From an uncultured Porphyromonadaceae bacterium (lineage in GTDB: Bacteria; Bacteroidota; Bacteroidia; Bacteroidales; Muribaculaceae): DNA of 54,143 nt. Below, piece by piece: positions 34,241 through 42,923 of the stretch. Position 1 is the first letter of the stretch. Every line of letters begins with the position of its first letter. The notes under the pieces are model-generated. The model worked only from the letters and a program-made list of their open reading frames with translations. It was not told where the DNA came from and ran no database searches. The DNA lies in the NCBI GenBank assembly GCA_947178165.1, contig CAMWXH010000009.1, positions 1-54,143 of the forward strand. Reading direction: 5' to 3'. The translations under genes were made by a program, and so were the position numbers.

Positions 34241-36055
34241 TTAATAGTTAGGATTCTGAACCAATCCGGGGTTAACCATAAGTGCAACCTGCGGAAGCGG
34301 GAACCACTCATATTTGCGGTCGCGTTTTGCGGGAAGCTCACGGTCTGTCTCTGTGGCGCGTCCGAAGAACCACCACTGACCCTGCGTGAACTTGTCGAAG
34401 CGACGGAGGTCGGTGCGGCGACGGTTACCTTCGCCAAGGAATTCAAGACCCCACTCGCTGAGCATCCAGTCAAGGTCGAAGCTGTTGAAGCCGGGACCCG
34501 GGTTTTCAATCTCTGAAAGGTCGGCTGTTGCGAAGTAGCGCTGACGAACTGTGTTCACAAGCTCTTTTGCTCCTCCGGCATTTCCGGCACGCAGGCGACA
34601 CTCGGCAAGAGTGTAGTAAACCTCTGTGAGACGGAACTCAACCTCTGAAATGTCGCAATAGTCTGCGCCCGAAGAGGTCGGGGTGACCGGGTAGCGGATA
34701 AGACGGTAACCGGTGTTGGTCATACCCCAGTGAGGAGACATGACAGGCTCGAGGTTACGGCCGGCATTGGTGAATGTTCCGCACTGGTCAACATAGATGA
34801 GGGGGCAGTCTTCAAGGTCGGCATCAGCCATAACAGTATTTCCGCTTGCCCAATCATACTGCTCGCCCATAAGGAAGAGACCGTTCCAGTTTCCTGCCGC
34901 ATCCGACTTATAGGGTTGCTTGCGGATATCCTTGTTGTTCATTCGGTCGAGCGGAGCACCGAGTTTGTCGCCATAGTCGAAGATGAAGCTCTTGCCGTCG
35001 CGTGTTCCGCAAACCTTGGTGCCGGCCATAATATAGTCGGAACCGGTGTTATCCTTTGACGGAACCATGCAGCAACAGTTCCATCCGGTCTGAGGAATTG
35101 ACTCCATTCCGAAGAGGTCGCCATACTGAAGGATAAGGAAAGGGCTTGTACGGTTATTGGTGAATGTCTTGCCCGACCAGCTTGCAAATGCAAACACGAT
35201 TTCAGGACAGCTTTCATTTCCTATGCTGTAGATCTGACGGTAGTCGGAAGCAAGGCTGTAGTTGCCGTAATCACCGTTGATGATCTCTTCGCAAAGCTTG
35301 GCACATTCAGTATATCTTGCAGTGCCTGTCCAAAGTTCAGAGTTGAGGAGGAGACGCATCTTGAGCATACGGTTCATCCCCTGGTTCATGCGGAGACGGC
35401 TGGCGTTGTCACCCTTCTCTATAGCGAGGTCTGCATAACATTCATCGAGTTCGGTAGAGATGAAATCCCATACTTTCTGGCAACCCACATTGAAATCGGG
35501 GTCGGCCGAGCCGGGAACCTCACCGCCAACAGTGGTGTTCAAAGGAATTGCACCACCCCAGACCTCGAAGTTGTTGTAATAAACGTATGCACGCATGGTG
35601 CGCACCTCTGCTATATACTGCTTGAGGGCATCCTCGGTCATACCGATCGATGCGGCATTGATTCCCTGAAGGTCATTGATGATGTTGTTGCAAAGGCCGA
35701 TTGTTTCCCATGCCTTCTCCCAAGCCTTGCGGATAATCTCTGCTTCGGAGTTCCACGACTGGCTTGAAAGGACGAACTTCGCGCCTTCATCCCATCCCCA
35801 TGCGCCGCCGTTCCATGTGCGCCATGCAATCTGGTCGGCTGAGAATTCGTTGAGATACCAGAAATATTCAAGGAAGCTGTTCTGTGCGCTTGAATAAACG
35901 GCCGCCACAGCTCCTTTGACGCTGCTCTCGTCCTGATAGTAGGCACCGGCGTCAATGCGGTCGAATGTTACCTCATCAAGATCGGTACAGGATACAGCAC
36001 CGATAGCGAGGGCCGTTGCTGAAAGCATTGCGGCTATATGTTTGCGTAGTTTCAT
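34241..36055 (-). CDS. susD: SusD-family starch-binding outer-membrane lipoprotein
   Basis: This 604-residue protein has a lipoprotein signal with Cys23 (AIGAVSC-TDLDE). The helical RagB/SusD fold is visible: early AVAAVYSSAQNSFLEYFWYLNEFSADQ, mid IAEVRTMRAYVYYNNFEVWGGAIPL, and the C-terminal ELTEVYYTLAECRLRAGN pattern with LDWMLSEWGLEFLGEGNRRRTDLRRF. It forms the lid of the adjacent SusC transporter. It lies 53 nt downstream of susC and 15 nt upstream of the starch-binding lipoprotein gene. The locus content (two GH13, GH97, CBM26) makes starch or malto-oligosaccharide the likely ligand. Confidence 0.95.
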   Translation of the reverse strand: MKLRKHIAAMLSATALAIGAVSCTDLDEVTFDRIDAGAYYQDESSVKGAVAAVYSSAQNSFLEYFWYLNEFSADQIAWRTWNGGAWGWDEGAKFVLSSQSWNSEAEIIRKAWEKAWETIGLCNNIINDLQGINAASIGMTEDALKQYIAEVRTMRAYVYYNNFEVWGGAIPLNTTVGGEVPGSADPDFNVGCQKVWDFISTELDECYADLAIEKGDNASRLRMNQGMNRMLKMRLLLNSELWTGTARYTECAKLCEEIINGDYGNYSLASDYRQIYSIGNESCPEIVFAFASWSGKTFTNNRTSPFLILQYGDLFGMESIPQTGWNCCCMVPSKDNTGSDYIMAGTKVCGTRDGKSFIFDYGDKLGAPLDRMNNKDIRKQPYKSDAAGNWNGLFLMGEQYDWASGNTVMADADLEDCPLIYVDQCGTFTNAGRNLEPVMSPHWGMTNTGYRLIRYPVTPTSSGADYCDISEVEFRLTEVYYTLAECRLRAGNAGGAKELVNTVRQRYFATADLSEIENPGPGFNSFDLDWMLSEWGLEFLGEGNRRRTDLRRFDKFTQGQWWFFGRATETDRELPAKRDRKYEWFPLPQVALMVNPGLVQNPNY

Positions 36056-36108
36056 TATTGTCTTTTTATTTGTAATTAGAGTTACAAAATTTACCGGTTA
36101 GTCTCCGA

Positions 36109-39075
36109 TTAACGGAATTTAAATGTCACACCAAGAGTGAGCTGTGTAGCCATAGGATATGCTGAAGTTGCATCCACACCCGGAGTGATGCCTGTTGAGG
36201 TAACTGCCGAAGGATCTGTACCTGTGTAGCTTGTGATGGTGAAGAGATTCTTCGCAGAGAGATAGACACGGAGGCTGTCGAGCACCTTGCGGTTCTTGAA
36301 GGGCACATTGTAACCAAGTGTCACGTTCTCAAGCTTGAAGTAGTCACCATTCTCAAGGAAGTATGAGGAGATCACACCGCCGCCGCTCCATACGTCGCGG
36401 TCTTTGAGATATGTGCTGCGGAGCACGTTGTCGCTACCGCTGCCCTTCAGACCCATGCCATATTTGCGCATGTTGAAGATCTGGAAGCCGAACGCACCAT
36501 TGAACATCACGCTGAGGTCGAAGTTTTTCCATTTAACGGTGTTGTTCCATGTGAGGAAGTGCTTGGGAGCGCCATCGCCGATGTAGCGTTTATCCTCAGG
36601 CTGAGCACCTGCGGCCGGAATCTTCTCGCCCTTGGCGTTATAGACGAGCATATCGTGCGATTCGTTGTAGCCGGCATATTCATAGCCATAGAACTGACCG
36701 ATCTGGCCGCCCTCTTCAACACGGAAGAAGTATTCGCTTGTTCCAAGACCCGGCTTCTGATAAAGGTCAACGTAAGATGCCTTATAGATGGAGTTTGAAA
36801 GCTTGGTAAGCTTGGATGTGCCGTAAGAATAGTTGATGCCTGTGGTCCAGGTTACAGGTGTATTTACTACTGCATCGGCTGTAAGTGAAAGTTCAACACC
36901 TGTGTTCTTGATTGTTCCTACGTTTACGAGGATAGTGTTATACACGTAAGGAGGCTGCGGAGCCGTGTAGTTGTAGAGAAGATCCATTGAACGGCGATCG
37001 AAATATTCGATAGAACCGTAAATGCGGTTGAAGAACATGAAGTCGATACCGTAGTTCATGCTTGAAAGTTTCTCCCATGCCAATTCAGGGTTAGCATTGC
37101 TTGAGGGTTGATAACCTGTAACCCAGGTGCCATCCATAAGATATGTTCCGCCGGTGGTGTAAGTGGAGATAGATTTGTAAGGATCGTTGGGCTGACGGCC
37201 GGTGATACCGAATGAGATACGTGGCTTCAAGCTCTGCACTGTCTGCACGTAGTCTGAAAGGAAGGGCATCTTAGTCATTTCCCATGCCACTGATGCTGAT
37301 GGGAAGGCACCCCATTTCTTGTCGGCACCGAATTTTGTGGAGCCTTCGTAACGGATAGATGCTGATGCGATAAGCATTCCCTTCCACGCGTAATTGATTC
37401 GGCCGAAGAAACCGGCCAGAGATGACTGGCTTCTGCCAGCCCACATAGAGGCCTTACCGTCTGTCAGGTAAGATCCGGAGCCGATCCCCCACCAAAGAGG
37501 TTTATTGAAGGTGAAGTTGTTGTTCTGCTCACCCATGCGGTCCCAATTGTAACGCTCGTATGAATAGCCTCCCACAAATTTGACATCGTGATCATCGTTG
37601 GCGAAGCCATAATTCACGAGCCACTCAAGACGGTTGGTCCATTCCTTGGTATATTCGATTCTTGCACGGCCATCATAATCGTTCCAGTAAGACTCACCGG
37701 AAGTGGTGGGAGTGTAATAATCTGACTTATAATCTTTATATTCGTATGAATAAGAGAGCGTGGTGCTTAAGTTATGATATTCGTTGCTCCAGATGTTATA
37801 ACGGAGGTCGGCTGTGCCGAGCAAATATGTGCGGTTGCCCTTTGAGGTGTTCACCTTCAGCTGCTGAACCGGGTTATAGATGCCTGAAGGAGAACTTGGC
37901 TGATAGAAAGTGCCATCCTCGTTATAAACCGGAATTGTGGGGTTCATGCCAAGAGCGGTATCGAACATTCCGCCGTCGCCATAATCCTCATTAACACGGC
38001 GTGCATTAAGGGCGGCAGAGATGCGTATATGATTGTCGAGTGCATTAGCGGCAACTGCTGCACGGCCACCGAATTCTTCACGCTTGCTCACAATGTCAAG
38101 ACCGTTGGCGTTCTTATAGTTCATTGAGGCTGTGTAGTAACCTCCGCCGGGAAGTGAGCCATCGATAGATACATACTGGTTGGTATCGTATGCAGTGTCT
38201 CGGGTGATGAGGTCATACCAGTCGGTGCTTGCGCCGTAGTCATGTCCGCGGCGGGCAAGACGCCACTCGTAGGGAGAAAGCACCTGGGGCTTATCTTTTG
38301 CAAATGACAATGCCGCGTATGAATCGTAAGTGATGAGAGGCTTCCCTGCTTCGCCGGTTCCTTTCTTGGTTGTGATGAGGATCACACCGTTCGCACCGCG
38401 AGTACCATAGATGGCGGCGGAAGCGGCATCCTTAAGCACTGACATTGATTCGATGTCCTGAGGAGCTACCGTGCGGATATCACCGCCGACAACACCATCG
38501 ATTACCACGAGAGGCCCGTTGCCGGAGTTAAGCGAAGTGGCGCCACGCACCTGAAGCTCGGCGCTCCCGTTAGGGTCGGCGGCCGCTGTGCTCGATACGT
38601 TAAGACCTGCCACCTTACCGGTGAGCATCTCCATCGGGTTGTTCATCGCTCCCTGCGCGAAATCGTCGCGGTTAACCTGAACGATTGAACTTGACACCTC
38701 CTTGCGGCTTAAAGAACCATAACCGACAACGACTACCTCATTAAGGAGCTCGGCATCCTCGCGCATAGTAACATCAATCTTTGTGCGTCCGTTCACTTTC
38801 TCTTCAACAGCACCAAAGCCGACATAGCTGAAGATGAGTGTGGCATCAGCGGGAATATTGCTCAATGAGTAATGTCCGTCAATGTCAGTGTGCATACCGT
38901 GTTTCTGGTCACCCTTTACCGAGACACTTACTCCAATCAGAACATCGCCTGATTGATCGTAAACGGTGCCTGAAACTGTGAGTAGCTGCGCCGAGATTCC
39001 CGGTGCAACTATCAGAGCTAACGTCCAGAGAATACTCAGGACGGCGGCTCTAAAATTCCATGGTTTTCTGTTCAT
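36109..39075 (-). CDS. susC: SusC-family TonB-dependent starch transporter
   Basis: From ATG at 39075 (MNRKPWNFRAA; an in-frame GTG at 39132 is less likely) the protein has 988 residues and a signal peptide ending near GISAQ. A carboxypeptidase-regulatory-like domain (LLTVSGTVYDQSGDVLIGVSV) comes first, then the TonB-box region (LLNEVVVVGYGSLSRKEV), the plug (NPMEMLTGKVAGLNV, then GAASAAIYGTRGANGVILITTKKG-like motifs) and a long barrel ending LGVTFKFR. It imports oligosaccharides across the outer membrane with its SusD partner. A promoter lies just upstream at 39137-39167. Confidence 0.95.
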   Translation of the reverse strand: MNRKPWNFRAAVLSILWTLALIVAPGISAQLLTVSGTVYDQSGDVLIGVSVSVKGDQKHGMHTDIDGHYSLSNIPADATLIFSYVGFGAVEEKVNGRTKIDVTMREDAELLNEVVVVGYGSLSRKEVSSSIVQVNRDDFAQGAMNNPMEMLTGKVAGLNVSSTAAADPNGSAELQVRGATSLNSGNGPLVVIDGVVGGDIRTVAPQDIESMSVLKDAASAAIYGTRGANGVILITTKKGTGEAGKPLITYDSYAALSFAKDKPQVLSPYEWRLARRGHDYGASTDWYDLITRDTAYDTNQYVSIDGSLPGGGYYTASMNYKNANGLDIVSKREEFGGRAAVAANALDNHIRISAALNARRVNEDYGDGGMFDTALGMNPTIPVYNEDGTFYQPSSPSGIYNPVQQLKVNTSKGNRTYLLGTADLRYNIWSNEYHNLSTTLSYSYEYKDYKSDYYTPTTSGESYWNDYDGRARIEYTKEWTNRLEWLVNYGFANDDHDVKFVGGYSYERYNWDRMGEQNNNFTFNKPLWWGIGSGSYLTDGKASMWAGRSQSSLAGFFGRINYAWKGMLIASASIRYEGSTKFGADKKWGAFPSASVAWEMTKMPFLSDYVQTVQSLKPRISFGITGRQPNDPYKSISTYTTGGTYLMDGTWVTGYQPSSNANPELAWEKLSSMNYGIDFMFFNRIYGSIEYFDRRSMDLLYNYTAPQPPYVYNTILVNVGTIKNTGVELSLTADAVVNTPVTWTTGINYSYGTSKLTKLSNSIYKASYVDLYQKPGLGTSEYFFRVEEGGQIGQFYGYEYAGYNESHDMLVYNAKGEKIPAAGAQPEDKRYIGDGAPKHFLTWNNTVKWKNFDLSVMFNGAFGFQIFNMRKYGMGLKGSGSDNVLRSTYLKDRDVWSGGGVISSYFLENGDYFKLENVTLGYNVPFKNRKVLDSLRVYLSAKNLFTITSYTGTDPSAVTSTGITPGVDATSAYPMATQLTLGVTFKFR

Positions 39076-39136
39076 TGTTAATTTATGTTTTAATTGTAAT
39101 CTGTTGGCTCTATAAGGATGATTTAAAATCACGGTG

Positions 39137-39167
39137 CAAAAGTCGCTATACTTTATTGTATTGTCAA
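39137..39167 (-). promoter_or_regulatory. Promoter of the starch susC operon
   Basis: The minus strand reads TTG (plus 39165-39167), a 20-nt spacer and GACTTTTG (plus 39137-39144), one mismatch in the -7 box. The predicted start is about 60 nt upstream of the susC ATG. It is separated from the regulator gene by the strong hairpin at 39225-39276. Confidence 0.55.
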
Positions 39168-39224
39168 GCGCATCTAACTGAAATCAAAAAATATCTAAAT
39201 CAACTTTATCTGACTATCAAAAAC

Positions 39225-39276
39225 TTGAAGCGTTCTGATGACTATAAAAATCTATATAGTCATCAGAACGCTTCAA
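39225..39276 (-). terminator. 22-bp perfect hairpin, terminator of the SusR-like gene
   Basis: Arms 39225-39246 and 39255-39276 are perfect 22-nt inverted repeats (inner sequence TTCTGATGACTATA) with an 8-nt loop. On the minus strand the stem is followed by GTTTTTG, so it should end transcription of the regulator gene whose stop is at 39305. The plus strand also has a U-rich side (TACAATTTTTT). Its length exceeds what termination needs, so a second role at the susC promoter is possible. Confidence 0.75.
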
Positions 39277-39304
39277 TACAATTTTTTAAGGATTTTTTCC
39301 TTTT

Positions 39305-40954
39305 TTAACTGATATTCCTCACCTCCTGCTCAAAATCGTCGGGGTGGAGAGCGCGCTTGCGCATCTTACTCCGGTAGGTATAGACCGTGGAAATGGAGCA
39401 ACGCAGGAACTGTGCAATTTTCGCACTGTCGTCTATGCCGATCCTGATGAGAGCGAAGAGCCGAAGCTCGGTATTGAGCAATTCTCCCGATTTAAGCACC
39501 ACCTGCTCGCCGGGGTTCAGGAGCGCGTTGAATTTATCCACAAAAGAGGGATAGATATTTAGGATTGCTTCATCGAATTTCACATAGAAATTCTTCAGGA
39601 GCTGGTCGGATATTTCAGAGGATTCGAGTTTCTTAAGCAATGCCGCCCTGTTCCCACCCTGAGCGGCGCTTACGCGGAGCGACTGCTGATAGCGCTGAAG
39701 CGTGGAGATGGCCGACGAACAGAATACCATAAACAGACCGGCATACTCCTCTTTTGTCCTGTTGAAATCGCCAAGTTCACGGTTGCGCTCCTCAAGCTCC
39801 TGGTTCATCTCCTTCAATTTCCCGGAAAGGGTGCTCAGTTCCTCATTAGCTTTCCTCACCTTTTCGTTTGCCTCCTTTTTTATTCTGAGCTGTTTGAGGA
39901 TATAGAACACTGTGCAGGCAAGTATTACGAGAAGTATGCAGCTGACTGCCACCAATATGCGGAGCCTTTTTGTCAGGCTGTTCTGCAAAGAGGAATAAGC
40001 ATCGTCGATCACAGGGAGCATCTTGCTCGACTGGGCGTTGCGCATGAGCGCCGAATAGAAATTTGCATCGGCTATGCTTTTCTTAACGTAACGGTTGGCC
40101 CGCTCCACATCCCCTTCCTCGAACATCACCGTAGCAACTTCGCGGAACGACATGTTCTCCTTCACTGCCGCCTGGACATCGGAGATGGCACTCAGCACAA
40201 GATAACGCTTATAGTCTTCGTGCATTCCGCTCGTCTTGTAGATATAAGCAAGCGTGGAGGCAAGGATAGAATACTCTCTTGTGCCGGAGGGATATTCATT
40301 CAGATGAGCCAGAAGCCCGTCAATTGCCTCTTTAGGATGTCCGTTCCTTGCCTTCTCCGACATGACATAGACAAGGTGATTGAAGCTGCCGGGCTTAACA
40401 ACTTGCCGGATGGAATCGGCATATAAGGATCGTTTCTGTTCATATTCCTGCGCAGTTTCATGCTCATAAGTGTATTCAGTGAGATACTGATACATGGCGC
40501 AGCATGCTGAATAGTATTCTTCAAGAAGATCATCGCTTAATGAATCGCGGGGTATATTCGACTGCACCATAAGGGCATCTGCAAAAAGACCGGCATGGGC
40601 AAATTGGTCAAGCCTTTTTATCAGCAGGCGAGTTTGCTCGCCGGGAATATTCTTCACATCAGGGCGACGCAGATTGAATCCTATATAATATAGAGTGGAG
40701 TCGGCATTATAGGCCGCGAATTCATATATCAGGCTGTCGATTATGGCTGTGCGCCGGCGGCTGTCGGCTGTAAGGTCATATTCCTTTTTTAGGCGCGTGA
40801 TGCGCGCCTCCTTATCTTTCTCATATTTTTCACTCTGCGCTATCTCCATGTCAAGACGCCCGTAAAGCTCTTGCAATTCAGGAGAAGAGGATGACTCCTT
40901 CCCCACGCAGGAACTCAACAGAAGGATTAAACACAAGAAATATATACATTTCAT
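39305..40954 (-). CDS. SusR-like membrane regulator (DUF6377-type: TPR sensor, one TM, C-terminal HTH)
   Basis: From ATG at 40954 the protein has 549 residues. The N-terminus (MKCIYFLCLILLLSSC-VG) looks like a lipoprotein or signal peptide. The sensor half (about 25-325) is helical and TPR-like and would be periplasmic. One membrane helix lies at about 332-354 (RILVAVSCILLVILACTVFYI in part), then a coiled coil (about 356-405). A C-terminal helix-turn-helix (about 500-530, AKIAQFLRCSISTVYTYRSKM) is LuxR-like. This layout matches the DUF6377/SusR type of Bacteroidetes regulators that respond to maltose-type sugars. It lies between the periplasmic GH13 gene and susC, the usual place of susR. 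The symbol is not assigned because orthology is inferred only from layout. Confidence 0.85.
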   Translation of the reverse strand: MKCIYFLCLILLLSSCVGKESSSSPELQELYGRLDMEIAQSEKYEKDKEARITRLKKEYDLTADSRRRTAIIDSLIYEFAAYNADSTLYYIGFNLRRPDVKNIPGEQTRLLIKRLDQFAHAGLFADALMVQSNIPRDSLSDDLLEEYYSACCAMYQYLTEYTYEHETAQEYEQKRSLYADSIRQVVKPGSFNHLVYVMSEKARNGHPKEAIDGLLAHLNEYPSGTREYSILASTLAYIYKTSGMHEDYKRYLVLSAISDVQAAVKENMSFREVATVMFEEGDVERANRYVKKSIADANFYSALMRNAQSSKMLPVIDDAYSSLQNSLTKRLRILVAVSCILLVILACTVFYILKQLRIKKEANEKVRKANEELSTLSGKLKEMNQELEERNRELGDFNRTKEEYAGLFMVFCSSAISTLQRYQQSLRVSAAQGGNRAALLKKLESSEISDQLLKNFYVKFDEAILNIYPSFVDKFNALLNPGEQVVLKSGELLNTELRLFALIRIGIDDSAKIAQFLRCSISTVYTYRSKMRKRALHPDDFEQEVRNIS

Positions 40955-40973
40955 AATCAAACATTTTATTTAA

Positions 40974-41053
40974 TCCCACCCTTTTGAGTATAATCAGGGT
41001 GGGAGCCGATTTTACCAATGTTATCCGACACGGAGAAAGTCCGTGTCGGATAA
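40974..41053 (-). promoter_or_regulatory. Two tandem hairpins upstream of the SusR-like gene
   Basis: Hairpin A has arms TCCCACCCT (40974-40982) and AGGGTGGGA (40996-41004) and lies only about 20 nt before the regulator ATG. Hairpin B has perfect 14-nt arms (41021-41034 and 41040-41053, TTATCCGACACGGA) with a 5-nt loop. B probably ends or stabilises the GH13 mRNA, although no U-run follows. A is close enough to the start codon to influence ribosome access. The rest of the gap to 41203 is AT-rich, with no gene. Confidence 0.6.
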
Positions 41054-41203
41054 ACATAGATTTTTAGATTTGTAAAAATAACTAAAAATCCGCGTTGTGC
41101 AAAATTGAAGTGTCTTTCCTAAATTAAGATCTGCACATAGGCTTAACTAAATTTAATTTACCGTAACTTAACTTATATTCAGTAATTCACATTACCTTTT
41201 ATT

Positions 41204-42640
41204 TCATTCTTTAATGTTCTTGACATATACTGCGAAGCCGTATGGCGGAAGGGAAAATTCTGAGGAGCCATTCATTTTCATCTCTTTTCCGCTGAACGCA
41301 TCAGCATATTCTCCGGGCGGCAACCCTTGGGGAATGCTGAAGCCGGTCTCTTTGTCGGAGAAGTTAAGCATTACCACCACGTTTTCATCACCGAGTGTGC
41401 GTTTATACGCATATATCGCATCATCGGCAGTGGTCGGAAGGTTTATGAGCTTTCCGCTCTCCTTCCCTGTGCGCAGTGCTGGCTGGGAATGCTTGAGACG
41501 GGCAAGGGTCGTTATGAGCTCTGTCATCTCGCTGTCGGGATTGCTCCAGTCAATCGGAGTCTTTTCGGCAAGCGAAACCCTTCCTCCCGATTTATATTGT
41601 ATCTCCTGACCGTTATAAATCAAGGGCATGCCATAAACGGTGAATTCCAACACTGTGAGGGGGCGAAGATATTTATTATACACAAGATCCTCTGTGCCAC
41701 CCTGATCCTGAACCACATCGTGATTCACAAGATAAACCATTCTTGAGCGTCCGGCGTAGGGAGCCTTTATGGTGTCGTCGGGTGCTTTGCTTTCACCTTC
41801 AGTTATCCCTTCATTGGCAAGGAGTTCACAGGCCTTGCGCAACATATCAAGCGAAGGGACTGAATCGTTGGCGAATTTCTTAAGCACTTTCTCCTGGAAA
41901 TCCCAGCAGTAGTTGTAATCGAAATAGCCATTCTTCACCAATGAGGGACGGTTGGAGTCTTCGGCGAGCCAAGCCACTCGCTTCCCATCCTTCAGAACCC
42001 TTTCGGAAGCCTTGCGCCACAATTCAGGCGAAGGACCCGAGGCATAGTCGCAACGGTAGCCATCGATGTCGAAATTATCAACCCAATATTGCATATCGGA
42101 AACCATGGCATCCTGCATGGCCTCGCTGTCGCGGTTGAGTTCATACACATCTTTCCACATTCCATTGAAAGGATGCACGAAATCACCATCTTTCTGAGAA
42201 TAATATTCAGGATGCGATTCTACCCATACATTGTCCATCGAAGTGTGGTTGCCAACCCAGTCAAACCAGATCTCCATCCCATTATCGTGGATGGTTTTCA
42301 CAAGGTCGCGCAGATCCTGTTCGGTTCCATTGTCGGGATCGATCATCCTGTAGTTCTTTATGGCATACGGGCTGGAATATGCTCCCCACTTCCCTACATC
42401 ACCTAATTTATATATAGGCATCAGCCACACAACGTCAACGCCCAATTCCTTTAGACGGGGAATCTGCGCCTCAACCCCTTTCAGATTTCCTTCTGGAGAG
42501 AAGTTACGCACGAACACCTCATATATCACGCGATTTTCCGGCACGCGCTCCTCCTTTAATTGGGGAACAGCGGCCAAAGCGACTGTGGATGTGACAGTCA
42601 AGGCAACCGCGCTCATTATAATTCGTTCTTTCAATTTCAT
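41204..42640 (-). CDS. Periplasmic GH13 amylase/neopullulanase-like enzyme (SusA role)
   Basis: From ATG at 42640 (MKLKERIIMSAVALTVTST...) the protein has 478 residues and a plain signal peptide ending VALAA, so it should be periplasmic. GH13 regions are all present: DWVGNHT, GYRCDYASGPSPELWRKA with the nucleophile Asp, LAEDSN with the acid Glu, and LVNHDVV. It is a close paralogue of the barrel of the 709-residue amylase at 5373-7502 (shared NRVIYEVFVRNFSP, then GNLKGVEAQIPRLKELGVD) but has no starch-binding modules and an extra loop before NHD (KAPDDTIKAPYAG). By place (upstream of the regulator, apart from susC) it resembles susA. A longer frame from a TTG at 42766 exists, but the signal peptide fixes the start at 42640. 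Confidence 0.92.
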   Translation of the reverse strand: MKLKERIIMSAVALTVTSTVALAAVPQLKEERVPENRVIYEVFVRNFSPEGNLKGVEAQIPRLKELGVDVVWLMPIYKLGDVGKWGAYSSPYAIKNYRMIDPDNGTEQDLRDLVKTIHDNGMEIWFDWVGNHTSMDNVWVESHPEYYSQKDGDFVHPFNGMWKDVYELNRDSEAMQDAMVSDMQYWVDNFDIDGYRCDYASGPSPELWRKASERVLKDGKRVAWLAEDSNRPSLVKNGYFDYNYCWDFQEKVLKKFANDSVPSLDMLRKACELLANEGITEGESKAPDDTIKAPYAGRSRMVYLVNHDVVQDQGGTEDLVYNKYLRPLTVLEFTVYGMPLIYNGQEIQYKSGGRVSLAEKTPIDWSNPDSEMTELITTLARLKHSQPALRTGKESGKLINLPTTADDAIYAYKRTLGDENVVVMLNFSDKETGFSIPQGLPPGEYADAFSGKEMKMNGSSEFSLPPYGFAVYVKNIKE

Positions 42641-42705
42641 CTTATATGGTCTCTTTTTAGTCTCCTTGTTAATTCCGGAAACATCTCCGTTCTGAAGTGA
42701 CGATG

Positions 42706-42713
42706 CAAAATTA
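42706..42713 (-). promoter_or_regulatory. Promoter -7 box for the periplasmic GH13 gene
   Basis: The minus strand reads TAATTTTG, fitting TAnnTTTG, 65 nt upstream of the ATG. TTTAC about 20 nt further upstream is a weak -33 match. Confidence 0.55.
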
Positions 42714-42858
42714 TAATATAAAAAACCTTTTGTAAATAGCATCATAACATTTTCATAAAATGTCAAATATTAATCTACTCATAATCATCAATTTAATATT
42801 TTCAATATCTAACTTTTGTTAAAAACATGACACGGGCCATTCTCCTACGCAAATAAAA

Positions 42859-42884
42859 CCCCGGCCTGTTAATCCAGACCGGGG
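42859..42884 (-). terminator. Terminator of the fructan operon
   Basis: CCCCGG (42859-42864) pairs with CCGGGG (42879-42884), extended inward by three pairs after one mismatch. On the minus strand the stem is followed by TTTTATTT, a good rho-independent signal. It lies 40 nt after the GH32 stop. Confidence 0.85.
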
Positions 42885-42923
42885 ACGCATAACGCAGTTG
42901 AAATACCGATAGAAAATGTTCTC

